NCBI GenBank assembly: GCA_007134725.1
Contig: SLKF01000275.1
Coordinates: 1 to 6,688, forward strand
Direction of reading: 5' to 3'
Length of the DNA stretch: 6,688 bases
Source: Clostridiales bacterium
Lineage (GTDB): Bacteria > Bacillota > Clostridia > Peptostreptococcales > T1SED10-28
Shown: positions 1 to 5,852 of the stretch, piece after piece
Layout: every line of letters begins with the position of its first letter
How positions within the stretch are numbered: the stretch's first letter is position 1
Program-made: the position numbers and the translations under genes
Notes under the pieces: generated by a model
The model's input: only the letters and a program-made list of their open reading frames with translations
Databases searched by the model: none
Told to the model about the DNA's origin: nothing

Positions 1-989
1 ACAGGACCAAGGATGCATCGGAGCTGCAACGCAGAATATCGGATAAGATGCGAAAGGTGATGTTTACGGAAGAAGAAATACTTCTTTCCACCTCTTCCGG
101 AAGCGGACTGATGGAAGGGGCGATCCGCTCCGCAACGAAAAAGCGGGCAGCGGTGTTTTCCGTAGGGGCTTTTGGAGACCGATGGTATAAAATGGCTAGG
201 GCCAACAATGTGCCGGCGGATCTCTTTCAATCGGATATGGGCAGGCACACCACACCGGAAATGGTGGATAACGCCTTAGCTACAGGAAAATACGACCTTG
301 TAACCATCACCCATAATGAGACCTCTACCGGGATAATGAATCCCGTAAAAGAGATCTCTGAGGTCATCAGGAAGTATCCTGAGGTGGTATTTGCCCTGGA
401 TACGGTCAGTTCCCTCGGCGGCGTAAAAATCCCCTTTGATGAATGGGGTGTGGATATCGGTATTACCTCTAGCCAAAAATGCTTAGGACTCCCCCCGGGA
501 ATGGCCATTGCCTCTTTTTCAAAAAAAGCCGTGGAGCGGGCCAAGACGGTGGAAAATCGGGGTTACTATCTGGACTTGTTGACCCTGTATAATACGATCC
601 AAAAGAAGGATTATCAGTATCCTTCCACCCCGTCCATTTCCCATATGTACGCCTTGGATTATCAATTGGATAAAATATTGGAACAGGAAGGTCTGGAAAA
701 TCGATTCAATCGACATCGGGAAATGGCGGAATACGTTCGGGCTTGGGCTAAAGAGCATTTTGCCCTGTTTGCGGAAGAGCAATATGCATCCAACTCCTTA
801 ACCACGATAAAGAATACCAAGGGCATTAATGTAAAAGAATTGAACCAAAAGCTGGGAGAACGAGGCTATGCCATATCCAACGGTTATGGAGACTTAAAGG
901 AAAAAACCTTTAGAATTGCCCATATGGCCGATACCTCTTTGGAGGACGTGAGAAAACTATTGCGGGTGATTGAAGGATTCATCGAGTAG
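1..989 (+). CDS. Class V aminotransferase (alanine/serine-glyoxylate aminotransferase family), 5' end missing
   Basis: PLP-dependent fold-type I aminotransferase of the AGXT/PucG type, cytosolic. Next to serA it probably supplies the phosphohydroxypyruvate-to-phosphoserine (or glyoxylate/serine) transamination; that role is inferred from context. The first ATG in frame (48) is not the start. The frame is open from base 3 and encodes RTKDASELQRRISDK, which matches the HHRT..ELQ segment near the N-terminus of this family, so about 20-30 residues lie outside the window. Numbering from the ATG at 48, SGSGLMEGA (17-25) is the PLP-phosphate loop, HNETSTG (89-95) and D118 in ALDTVSS contact the cofactor, K144 in SSQKCLGLPPG (codon 477-479) is the Schiff-base lysine, and R289 in FRIAHM is the usual substrate-carboxylate arginine. 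All key residues are present and there is no frameshift. Stop TAG at 987-989. Class is certain; the exact substrate is not. Confidence 0.9.
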   Translation, partial: RTKDASELQRRISDKMRKVMFTEEEILLSTSSGSGLMEGAIRSATKKRAAVFSVGAFGDRWYKMARANNVPADLFQSDMGRHTTPEMVDNALATGKYDLVTITHNETSTGIMNPVKEISEVIRKYPEVVFALDTVSSLGGVKIPFDEWGVDIGITSSQKCLGLPPGMAIASFSKKAVERAKTVENRGYYLDLLTLYNTIQKKDYQYPSTPSISHMYALDYQLDKILEQEGLENRFNRHREMAEYVRAWAKEHFALFAEEQYASNSLTTIKNTKGINVKELNQKLGERGYAISNGYGDLKEKTFRIAHMADTSLEDVRKLLRVIEGFIE

Positions 990-1098
990 CAATCAATCCT
1001 GATAAAAGTAAACCTGTAACCCAATACAGCTGCTTAAACCATAGCTATGCACAGTAACTATAGGAAAAAGTTGAGGCAGGATAAATATACTATACAAC

Positions 1099-1103
1099 GG
1101 AGG
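1099..1103 (+). promoter_or_regulatory. Ribosome binding site of serA
   Basis: GGAGG lies 9 nt before the ATG at 1113. It decides the start: the in-frame ATG at 1047 has no comparable site and would add 22 basic residues (MHSNYRKKLRQ...) that the family lacks. Confidence 0.85.
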
Positions 1104-1112
1104 CGATTAGAT

Positions 1113-2054
1113 ATGATTAAAATACTGACGAATGATAAGATCGATGACCAATCGGTACAAGCACTGAGGGATTTGGATATTGAAGTAACGGAAACGCACT
1201 ACGATCCGGAAACCTTAAAAGAAAAAATCAAGGATTTTGACGGGATCATTATCCGATCCGCTACAGAGCTAAGGAAAGATGTGTTGGAGAGTTCCCTGGA
1301 AACCGGGAAACTGAAGTTGATTATCCGTGCCGGAGTGGGGATGGATAATATCGATAAAGCCTTTGCGGAGGAAAAGGGAATCACGGTTGAAAATACACCG
1401 GATGCCAGCAGCAATGCGGTGGGAGAATTGGCCATGGCTCATATATTTGCCCTGGCCAGACATCTTCATCAGTCCAATGTCACCATGCGACAGGGCAAAT
1501 GGCTGAAAAAGCAGTACACCGGAATCGAGCTGGAAGGGAAAACTTTGGGGATTATCGGTTTCGGACGCATGGGCCGAGCCACCGCAAAGAAAGCCTATGC
1601 TCTGGGAATGAAAATTGCCTATACTAAACGATCCGGTGCGGTGGAAGGGTATGAGCACTATCAATATCTTTCCAAGGAAGAGATGCTGAAAACCGCAGAT
1701 TTTCTCAGTATCCATGCCCCCTATAATCCCAAGGTGGGAGCCATTCTCGATGAAAAGGCCTTTGATATGATGAAAGACGGTGTGTATATCATTAATTGCG
1801 CCAGGGGCGGGGTGCTGTCGGAAGAGGCCCTGCTAAAAGCCCTGGACTCCGGAAAAGTTGCGGGGGCAGCCCTGGATGTTTTTGAAGATGAACCCTTGGA
1901 AAAAGAGGAAATCTACAACCATGAAAAAATTTCTCTCAGCCCCCACATCGGCGCCGCCACCGCGGAAGCCCAGGAAAAAATCGGGGAAGAGATTATCAAG
2001 ATCGTCAAAGAATATTTCAAGCTAAAAGTGGGCTACAAAGTAAATGCAAAATAA
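1113..2054 (+). CDS. serA: D-3-phosphoglycerate dehydrogenase, short ACT-less form
   Basis: Oxidises 3-phosphoglycerate to 3-phosphohydroxypyruvate, the first step of the phosphorylated serine pathway, in the cytosol. The product is 313 residues from the ATG with the GGAGG site, so it is the short form without the C-terminal ACT serine-sensing domain. The D-2-hydroxyacid dehydrogenase architecture is complete: substrate domain about 1-95 and 285-313, with RAGVGMDNID (72-81); Rossmann domain about 96-284, with GFGRMG (149-154); and catalytic R231 (NCARGG), E260 (DEP) and H278 (SPHIGAAT). The usual acidic residue at the end of the second Rossmann strand is replaced: AYTKRSG (169-175) has T171-K172-R173, which hints at NADP(H) use. 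It lies 123 bp after the aminotransferase and 40 bp before the DUF1015 gene, probably in one transcript. With no ACT domain, allosteric serine feedback of the classical kind is unlikely. Another hydroxyacid substrate is possible, but the neighbours favour SerA. Confidence 0.9.
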   Translation: MIKILTNDKIDDQSVQALRDLDIEVTETHYDPETLKEKIKDFDGIIIRSATELRKDVLESSLETGKLKLIIRAGVGMDNIDKAFAEEKGITVENTPDASSNAVGELAMAHIFALARHLHQSNVTMRQGKWLKKQYTGIELEGKTLGIIGFGRMGRATAKKAYALGMKIAYTKRSGAVEGYEHYQYLSKEEMLKTADFLSIHAPYNPKVGAILDEKAFDMMKDGVYIINCARGGVLSEEALLKALDSGKVAGAALDVFEDEPLEKEEIYNHEKISLSPHIGAATAEAQEKIGEEIIKIVKEYFKLKVGYKVNAK

Positions 2055-2080
2055 AGGCAAGCAAAACAAAGGCAAGGAAA

Positions 2081-2086
2081 AAGGAG
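2081..2086 (+). promoter_or_regulatory. Ribosome binding site of the DUF1015 gene
   Basis: AAGGAG lies 8 nt before the ATG at 2095. It favours 2095 over the upstream in-frame ATG at 2044, which overlaps the serA stop and would add the low-complexity peptide MQNKGKQNKGKEKGVDH. Confidence 0.8.
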
Positions 2087-2094
2087 TGGATCAT

Positions 2095-3345
2095 ATGGCA
2101 GTAGTAAAACCCTTTGCAGCAGTACGACCAAAGCCGGAAAAGGTAAAGGAGGTTTCCGCCCTTCCCTATGACGTAATGAACCGGGAAGAAGCGGCAGAAA
2201 TGGCGAAGGACAAACCGGACAGCTTTTTACATGTCAGTCGCTCGGAGATTGACCTGGAAGATCATATCAGTTCCTACGATCCGAAAGTCTATCAAAAGGC
2301 CAGAGAAAACCTGATGGACATGATGGGCCGGGGGGTGCTGATTAAAGATAGGGAACCGAAATATTATATTTACCGACAGATTATGGAGGGAAGAGCCCAG
2401 ACGGGAATTGTAGCCAGAGCCTCCATTGATGACTATATAAACGATGTGATCAAAAAGCATGAGCATACCCGACCGGAGAAGGAAAAGGACCGGATTAATC
2501 ATTTTGATGTAACCAATGCCAACACGGAGCCCGTATTTTTCGCTTACCGATCCCAGGATCAGATTAACGAGATCATTGAGGAGTGGACCGATAAAAACGA
2601 TGCAGCCTATGATTTTGTCTCCGACGATCAAATCCGACATCAACTGTGGGTGGTGGACCGAAAAGGGGTGGTAGAGACCCTGGAAAAACTTTTTGCTAAA
2701 ATTCCGAATCTTTATATCGCCGACGGCCATCACCGAACGGCCTCCGCCACGAAGGTGGGCCTCTCCAGACGGGAGGATAAACCGGATTATCGTGGAGATG
2801 AACCTTTCAACTATATGATGGCGGTGATTTTCCCCCATGATGAACTGCTGATTATGGACTACAACCGGGTAGTGAAAGATTTAAACGGTCACAGTCCAAA
2901 AGAGTTTATGGAAAGAATCGAGGAAAACTTTGCGGTAGAGGAACTTGATCCCGGCAAAGCCTATAAGCCGGAAAAACTCCATCAATTCGGAATGTATCTG
3001 GAGGATACCTGGTATAAACTTCAGGCGAAGGAGGGGGTTGTGGATGACAATGATCCCATCAAGCGCTTGGACGTCAGTATTCTGCAGGGAAATCTGCTCA
3101 AGCCTATTCTCGGCATAGAGAATCCCCGAACCGATAACCGCATTGATTTTGTGGGCGGCATCCGGGGACTGAAAGAACTGGAAAAACGGGTAAAGAAGGA
3201 TATGAAAGTGGCCTTTTCCATGTACCCAACCCCCATCGAAGATTTATTTGCCATCTCCGATGCGGGAGAAGTCATGCCACCGAAATCCACCTGGTTTGAG
3301 CCGAAACTTCGAAGCGGGCTGTTTGTATATTTATTGGATGAGTAG
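2095..3345 (+). CDS. DUF1015 family protein, DGHHR motif, serine-operon partner
   Basis: A 416-residue soluble protein of the DUF1015 family, biochemical role not established to my knowledge. Visible family landmarks: the N-terminal VVKPFAAVRP (3-12) and ALPYDVMNREEA (22-33), KHEHTRPEKEKDR (121-133), a central IADGHHRTASA (208-218; DGHHR codons 2722-2736), and the C-terminal MPPKSTWFEPKLRSGLF (394-410). DGHHR resembles the phosphate/metal-binding motif of ParB/sulfiredoxin-fold enzymes, including the free serine kinase SerK, so a phosphotransfer or phosphoserine-related activity is a reasonable inference. No signal peptide or membrane segment is seen. It is the last gene of the unit, 40 bp after serA, and is followed within 15 bp by a strong terminator, so it is probably co-transcribed with the serine genes. 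Family assignment is firm; function is open (enzyme of the pathway, regulator, or repair of a side product). Confidence 0.88.
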   Translation: MAVVKPFAAVRPKPEKVKEVSALPYDVMNREEAAEMAKDKPDSFLHVSRSEIDLEDHISSYDPKVYQKARENLMDMMGRGVLIKDREPKYYIYRQIMEGRAQTGIVARASIDDYINDVIKKHEHTRPEKEKDRINHFDVTNANTEPVFFAYRSQDQINEIIEEWTDKNDAAYDFVSDDQIRHQLWVVDRKGVVETLEKLFAKIPNLYIADGHHRTASATKVGLSRREDKPDYRGDEPFNYMMAVIFPHDELLIMDYNRVVKDLNGHSPKEFMERIEENFAVEELDPGKAYKPEKLHQFGMYLEDTWYKLQAKEGVVDDNDPIKRLDVSILQGNLLKPILGIENPRTDNRIDFVGGIRGLKELEKRVKKDMKVAFSMYPTPIEDLFAISDAGEVMPPKSTWFEPKLRSGLFVYLLDE

Positions 3346-3359
3346 GGTGCCTAGTGGAT

Positions 3360-3430
3360 AAAACAAGATCTCAACCCTTAAGTGAAGAGGAGTTAATTCT
3401 CCTGTACCGGGGAGTTGAGGTCTTGTTTTT
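3360..3430 (+). terminator. Composite intrinsic terminator of the serine operon
   Basis: A 16-bp stem pairs 3360-3375 (AAAACAAGATCTCAAC) with 3414-3429 (GTTGAGGTCTTGTTTT), with a single T-G wobble. After a bulged A the stem continues with two C-G pairs. Inside sits a second hairpin, AGGAG (3388-3392) against CTCCT (3399-3403) with a 6-nt loop. The 3' arm runs into a U-rich tail (TTGTTTTTGTTTA). It starts 15 bp after the DUF1015 stop. The A-rich start of the 5' arm makes some termination in the opposite direction possible. Confidence 0.88.
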
Positions 3431-3476
3431 GTTTATACCTCCGGGATTTGTGGTAAGAATACTAGTAGAACCAATT

Positions 3477-3491
3477 AGGAAAAGAGGTGGG
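3477..3491 (+). promoter_or_regulatory. Ribosome binding region of the channel gene (GTG or TTG start)
   Basis: Two readings exist. AGGA (3477-3480) lies 6 nt before a GTG at 3487. GAGGTG (3484-3489), a better match to the 16S tail, lies 6 nt before an in-frame TTG at 3496. The two starts differ by only three residues, and the GTG itself forms part of the second site. Confidence 0.6.
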
Positions 3492-4587
3492 CTACTTGCT
3501 CGAAAAAGAACATCGCAAACTGCTTATTGTAGTTATTATTATTTTGCTGGTACTGACCATCGGAACCATAGGCTATCAGATTTTGCTGGATGTAAGTTTT
3601 GTGGACGCCTTGTATATGACCGTAATTACCGTCTCCACCGTAGGCTATACGGAAGTGGGAGAGATGACGGACCAGGCAAAATATTTTTCCATGGTTGTGA
3701 TTTTCATGGGTCTCGGAACCGTAGGTTACGCCGTAACATCGGCAGCAACCTTATTATTGGAAGGTACATTTAAAGAAACCTGGAGGAGGCGAAAGATGGA
3801 TAAACAGATCAAAGAGCTGAAGGATCACTACATACTCTGTGGTGCAGGGGAAACGGGGCAAAGTGTGATTAAGCAGTTCGAACATAGCAAAGTGGATTTT
3901 GTGGTAATCGAAATGAAGGAACGGATTGTACAGGAGTTGTCGGAGCGAGGGGTCCTGGTCATTCAAGGGGACGGAACCCATGAAGAAGCCTTGGAAAAAG
4001 CCCAGATTAATAAAGCCAAGGGACTGGTGTCCAGCCTTCCCAAGGATGCGGCCAATGTGTTTGCGGTGCTGACCGCAAGACAGATGAACCCCAATCTTTA
4101 CATTGTTTCCAGGTCCGTGGAGAGCAATTCCCGGGAGAAATTAAAACGTGCGGGGGCGAATAATACCATATCTCCAAATGTTATCGGAGGTATGCGTATG
4201 GCATCCTTTGTGATACGGCCTTCCATTATATCCTTCCTGGATATCATCACCCATGCAGGGGACGTGGTACTGGACCTGGAAGATGTGGTAATCTGTGATC
4301 ATTCCAGCCTGAAAGGACAGACCTTGAAGGAAGCGAAAATCCCTGAACGAACGGGACTGATTGTTCTGGCTATCCGTAAACATGGAGAAGAACAACCCAA
4401 GCTCAACCCCAGTTCCGACGAACTTCTGGAAATCGGGGATTCGATGATTGTTCTTGGAAAGGAAGGTCAGGTAAACGAGCTAAGGGAAATTGCCTGTGAT
4501 GATGGGAAAAGAGATCCGATGCAGCGTCTAAAGGATATTGAAACAAACGGGGAGAGGGAAGATGCCCCGGAGAGTAAGAACAAATAG
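3487..4587 (+). CDS. Two-TM potassium channel with C-terminal RCK (TrkA-N/TrkA-C) domains
   Basis: Membrane K+ channel subunit with a cytosolic ligand-gating module, MthK-like in layout, 366 residues from the GTG. A first membrane helix spans about 12-34. The pore helix and filter are in MTVITVSTVGYTEV (44-57; filter TVGYT at 51-55), and a second membrane helix spans about 66-92. A basic linker WRRRK (99-103) leads into RCK_N at about 113-235 with CGAGETG (118-124), a nucleotide-binding GxGxxG, and the acidic strand end E142 (VVIEM); D162 lies in QGDGTHEEAL. RCK_C is at about 250-335, followed by a charged tail. The filter has Thr where most channels have the last Gly of TVGYG. Start is GTG 3487 or TTG 3496. 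Flanked by terminators at both ends, so transcribed alone. The ligand (NAD(H), ATP, Ca2+ or cyclic-di-AMP) cannot be read from the sequence. An internal start at 3796 may yield free RCK. Confidence 0.9.
   Translation: MGYLLEKEHRKLLIVVIIILLVLTIGTIGYQILLDVSFVDALYMTVITVSTVGYTEVGEMTDQAKYFSMVVIFMGLGTVGYAVTSAATLLLEGTFKETWRRRKMDKQIKELKDHYILCGAGETGQSVIKQFEHSKVDFVVIEMKERIVQELSERGVLVIQGDGTHEEALEKAQINKAKGLVSSLPKDAANVFAVLTARQMNPNLYIVSRSVESNSREKLKRAGANNTISPNVIGGMRMASFVIRPSIISFLDIITHAGDVVLDLEDVVICDHSSLKGQTLKEAKIPERTGLIVLAIRKHGEEQPKLNPSSDELLEIGDSMIVLGKEGQVNELREIACDDGKRDPMQRLKDIETNGEREDAPESKNK
3782..3789 (+). promoter_or_regulatory. Internal Shine-Dalgarno at the pore/RCK junction
   Basis: GGAGGAGG lies 6 nt before the in-frame ATG at 3796 (Met104). 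It is at least as strong as the site of any gene in the window and is far better than that of the full-length channel. It is also the coding sequence for Trp-Arg-Arg in the basic linker, so part of the match may be coincidence. Confidence 0.5.
3796..4587 (+). CDS. Possible internally started free RCK subunit of the channel
   Basis: Same frame as the channel. Starting at Met104, this would give a 263-residue soluble protein made only of RCK_N and RCK_C (first residues MDKQIKELKDHYILCGAGETG). In the archaeal channel MthK, a free RCK polypeptide made from an internal Met just after the second membrane helix joins the channel-attached RCK domains to build the octameric gating ring. The position here is equivalent, and a strong ribosome site is in place at the right distance. 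Expression is an inference; it is not shown by the sequence. Confidence 0.42.
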   Translation: MDKQIKELKDHYILCGAGETGQSVIKQFEHSKVDFVVIEMKERIVQELSERGVLVIQGDGTHEEALEKAQINKAKGLVSSLPKDAANVFAVLTARQMNPNLYIVSRSVESNSREKLKRAGANNTISPNVIGGMRMASFVIRPSIISFLDIITHAGDVVLDLEDVVICDHSSLKGQTLKEAKIPERTGLIVLAIRKHGEEQPKLNPSSDELLEIGDSMIVLGKEGQVNELREIACDDGKRDPMQRLKDIETNGEREDAPESKNK

Positions 4588-4600
4588 CCGATGTAAAACA

Positions 4601-4636
4601 AAAGCGTTAACCCAAAGGGTTAGCGCTTTAATTTCG
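4601..4636. terminator. Bidirectional intrinsic terminator between convergent genes
   Basis: A 13-bp stem pairs 4601-4613 (AAAGCGTTAACCC) with 4617-4629 (GGGTTAGCGCTTT), with one T-G wobble and a 3-nt AAA loop. On the plus strand it follows the channel stop by 13 bp and has a modest tail (TTTAATTTC). On the minus strand the tail is better (CTTTTGTTTTA) and would stop transcripts of the gate-domain gene, whose stop lies 87 bp upstream on that strand. The rest of the gap (4637-4715) shows only short imperfect inverted repeats without a U tail. Confidence 0.85.
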
Positions 4637-4715
4637 AGGTTCTTTCCAGTTTTCCGGGAGATCGCTGGAATGCTAAGCTTGTTCTCTAACCGGATCTCCG
4701 GTAGCGTGCATCTCC

Positions 4716-5666
4716 TTAAAAAATAATAATATGAAGTATGCCCCGGAAAATAATCCCGATCACCGCGGCGATTATGGCGGGTCGAGCCACTTTGGAAACC
4801 CGAGGCCCCGTGGCCATGAGTACGGCAAGGCCCACGGGATCCAGGGGATTTAAGGTGAAGCCTGCCATTCGGTTCAGTTCCGGAACGGTCATCAGGCCAT
4901 TTTCCATTAGATCCAAAATGATGGCCATCATGGCCGTGCCCCCGGCAATAAATTTCGTAACAATGGGAAGGACCGCAATGGCTGGAATCCCCATGCGGGT
5001 AAGTACCGGTGCCATAATGGTCTCCAAAATGCCGATGATGCCCACCATTTCAAAAATATTCACCATTAAAATCGCAAGAATCAGGGGTGGGATGGATTTT
5101 AGGGTAATCTGCAGTCCTTCTTCTCCACCCTTAAAAAGCAGGGGAATGATTTTTTTCTTGGGGCGAGTTTCATCTTTGGCATCTTCGGAAGTCTCCTTTT
5201 CCTCACTTGTAGGATTATGCAGGTCCAGTTTCACACACATTTTAAAGGCGATAAAGCTTGCCAAAAGTCCCGCGGGGATGGAAGTTAAGATATTAATCGG
5301 CAGATTCAGCCCCACAGCCACCAGGGGAAAGCTGGCATTGGCCTGGGCCATCACCAATATGGCGGCTAAGGTTGCGGCGATTCGGGCATCACTGATGGAG
5401 GGTCTCATCTCCATTACCTTTAATGTCGCCACCGGGGCGGCAAAGGAAATAAACAGGATTTGAATTAAGGCAAACACCCCGAGCCCCGGAAGACCGAAAA
5501 TCAGCAGCAGGGGAGAGAAAACCAAGGCAACTTTATTTAAGACGTTTTTTTCTTCCAAGACCTTCATAATTGCCATCATGGTAACCATAATCGGGAGTAT
5601 TAAGTATAAGGACAAGTCGATGCCTCGGGCACCGGATTCCAGGATCATATCAATAATTTGTTGCAA
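4716..5666 (-). CDS. Gate-domain ('nucleoside recognition') multi-pass membrane protein
   Basis: An integral membrane protein of 316 residues from the TTG start at 5666. It resembles the gate-domain proteins (the family that includes spore maturation proteins SpmA/SpmB and the FeoB/NupC gate segments). Substrate unknown. Hydrophobic segments lie at about 18-36, 46-75, 96-119, 122-143, 190-214, 226-251, 275-286 and 296-316. A strongly charged hydrophilic loop at 146-186 (NPTSEEKETSEDAKDETRP...KKK) divides it into two halves, consistent with two gate domains. Conserved-looking polar spots in membrane segments include AQANASFP (107-114), TKFIAGGTAMM (237-247) and TGPRVSKVARP (286-296). The TTG is preferred because AAGGTGG lies 7 nt before it; the upstream ATG at 5753 falls inside the promoter. 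Transcribed alone from its own promoter. It could be a transporter or a scaffold; the 'nucleoside' label should not be read as a known substrate. Confidence 0.82.
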   Translation of the reverse strand: MQQIIDMILESGARGIDLSLYLILPIMVTMMAIMKVLEEKNVLNKVALVFSPLLLIFGLPGLGVFALIQILFISFAAPVATLKVMEMRPSISDARIAATLAAILVMAQANASFPLVAVGLNLPINILTSIPAGLLASFIAFKMCVKLDLHNPTSEEKETSEDAKDETRPKKKIIPLLFKGGEEGLQITLKSIPPLILAILMVNIFEMVGIIGILETIMAPVLTRMGIPAIAVLPIVTKFIAGGTAMMAIILDLMENGLMTVPELNRMAGFTLNPLDPVGLAVLMATGPRVSKVARPAIIAAVIGIIFRGILHIIIF

Positions 5667-5673
5667 GGAAGCA

Positions 5674-5680
5674 CCACCTT
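5674..5680 (-). promoter_or_regulatory. Ribosome binding site of the gate-domain gene (TTG start)
   Basis: AAGGTGG on the minus strand, 7 nt before the TTG at 5664-5666. There is no ATG with a ribosome site nearby, so this site decides the start. Confidence 0.75.
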
Positions 5681-5724
5681 TATTGGAATTTGAAATGAAA
5701 TACAAAAATTCAATAATAGATTTC

Positions 5725-5753
5725 ATTATAATTGAAAATCCCAAAACAGGCAA
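5725..5753 (-). promoter_or_regulatory. SigA-type promoter of the gate-domain gene
   Basis: On the minus strand, a -35 TTGCCT (5753-5748) is separated by exactly 17 bp from a perfect -10 TATAAT (5730-5725). Transcription would start near 5718, leaving a leader of about 50 nt. The -35 lies in a duplicated copy of the adjacent terminator arm. Confidence 0.8.
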
Positions 5754-5772
5754 ATAAAAAAACAGGCAAATA
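5743..5772. repeat. Tandem direct repeat of a terminator arm (14 bp, period 16)
   Basis: AAAACAGGCAAATA occurs at 5743-5756 and again at 5759-5772, separated by AA. The second copy is one arm of the fabG terminator; the first copy overlaps the -35 box of the gate-gene promoter. Confidence 0.9.
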
Positions 5773-5795
5773 GAAGGGCGTCTATTTGCCTGTTT
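5756..5795 (-). terminator. Intrinsic terminator of fabG
   Basis: Perfect 15-bp stem between 5781-5795 and 5760-5774 (minus-strand AAACAGGCAAATAGA / TCTATTTGCCTGTTT) with a 6-nt loop, followed on the minus strand by seven uninterrupted U (5762-5756). It begins 57 nt after the fabG stop. Confidence 0.95.
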
Positions 5796-5852
5796 CTTAT
5801 ATTCTGTTTCGTATTTTAACGATTTCTATTGTAAATAAATGTACATCAATGC

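Noticed and set aside
1071..1096. TTGAGG ... TATACA/TATACT as a serA promoter
   Set aside because: Spacing is 14 or 9 bp, too short for a SigA promoter, and the -10 would nearly touch the ribosome site.
1047..1112. Upstream in-frame ATG extending serA by 22 residues
   Set aside because: No ribosome site, basic extension foreign to the family, and a clear GGAGG site before the ATG at 1113.
2044..2094. ATG overlapping the serA stop as start of the DUF1015 gene
   Set aside because: It would encode a low-complexity Lys/Gln/Asn-rich leader partly built from a short AAAGGCAAG direct repeat; the ATG at 2095 has AAGGAG at good spacing and begins the conserved MAVVKPF.
3354..3773. Open frame of 139 codons on the plus strand
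   Set aside because: It runs through the terminator hairpin and then out of frame over the channel gene; no ribosome site or recognisable domain.
4689..4702. Inverted repeat ACCGGATCTCCGGT as a second terminator
   Set aside because: Only about 5 bp of stem around a 4-nt loop and no U tract on either strand.
4738..5463. Long plus-strand open frame of 241 codons
   Set aside because: Antisense shadow of the gate-domain gene, rich in Met/Ile/Arg as expected from the complement of a membrane protein, with no ribosome site.
5667..5753. ATG at 5753 as start of the gate-domain gene
   Set aside because: It lies at the -35 box of the promoter, so it would precede the transcript start; it also lacks a ribosome site.
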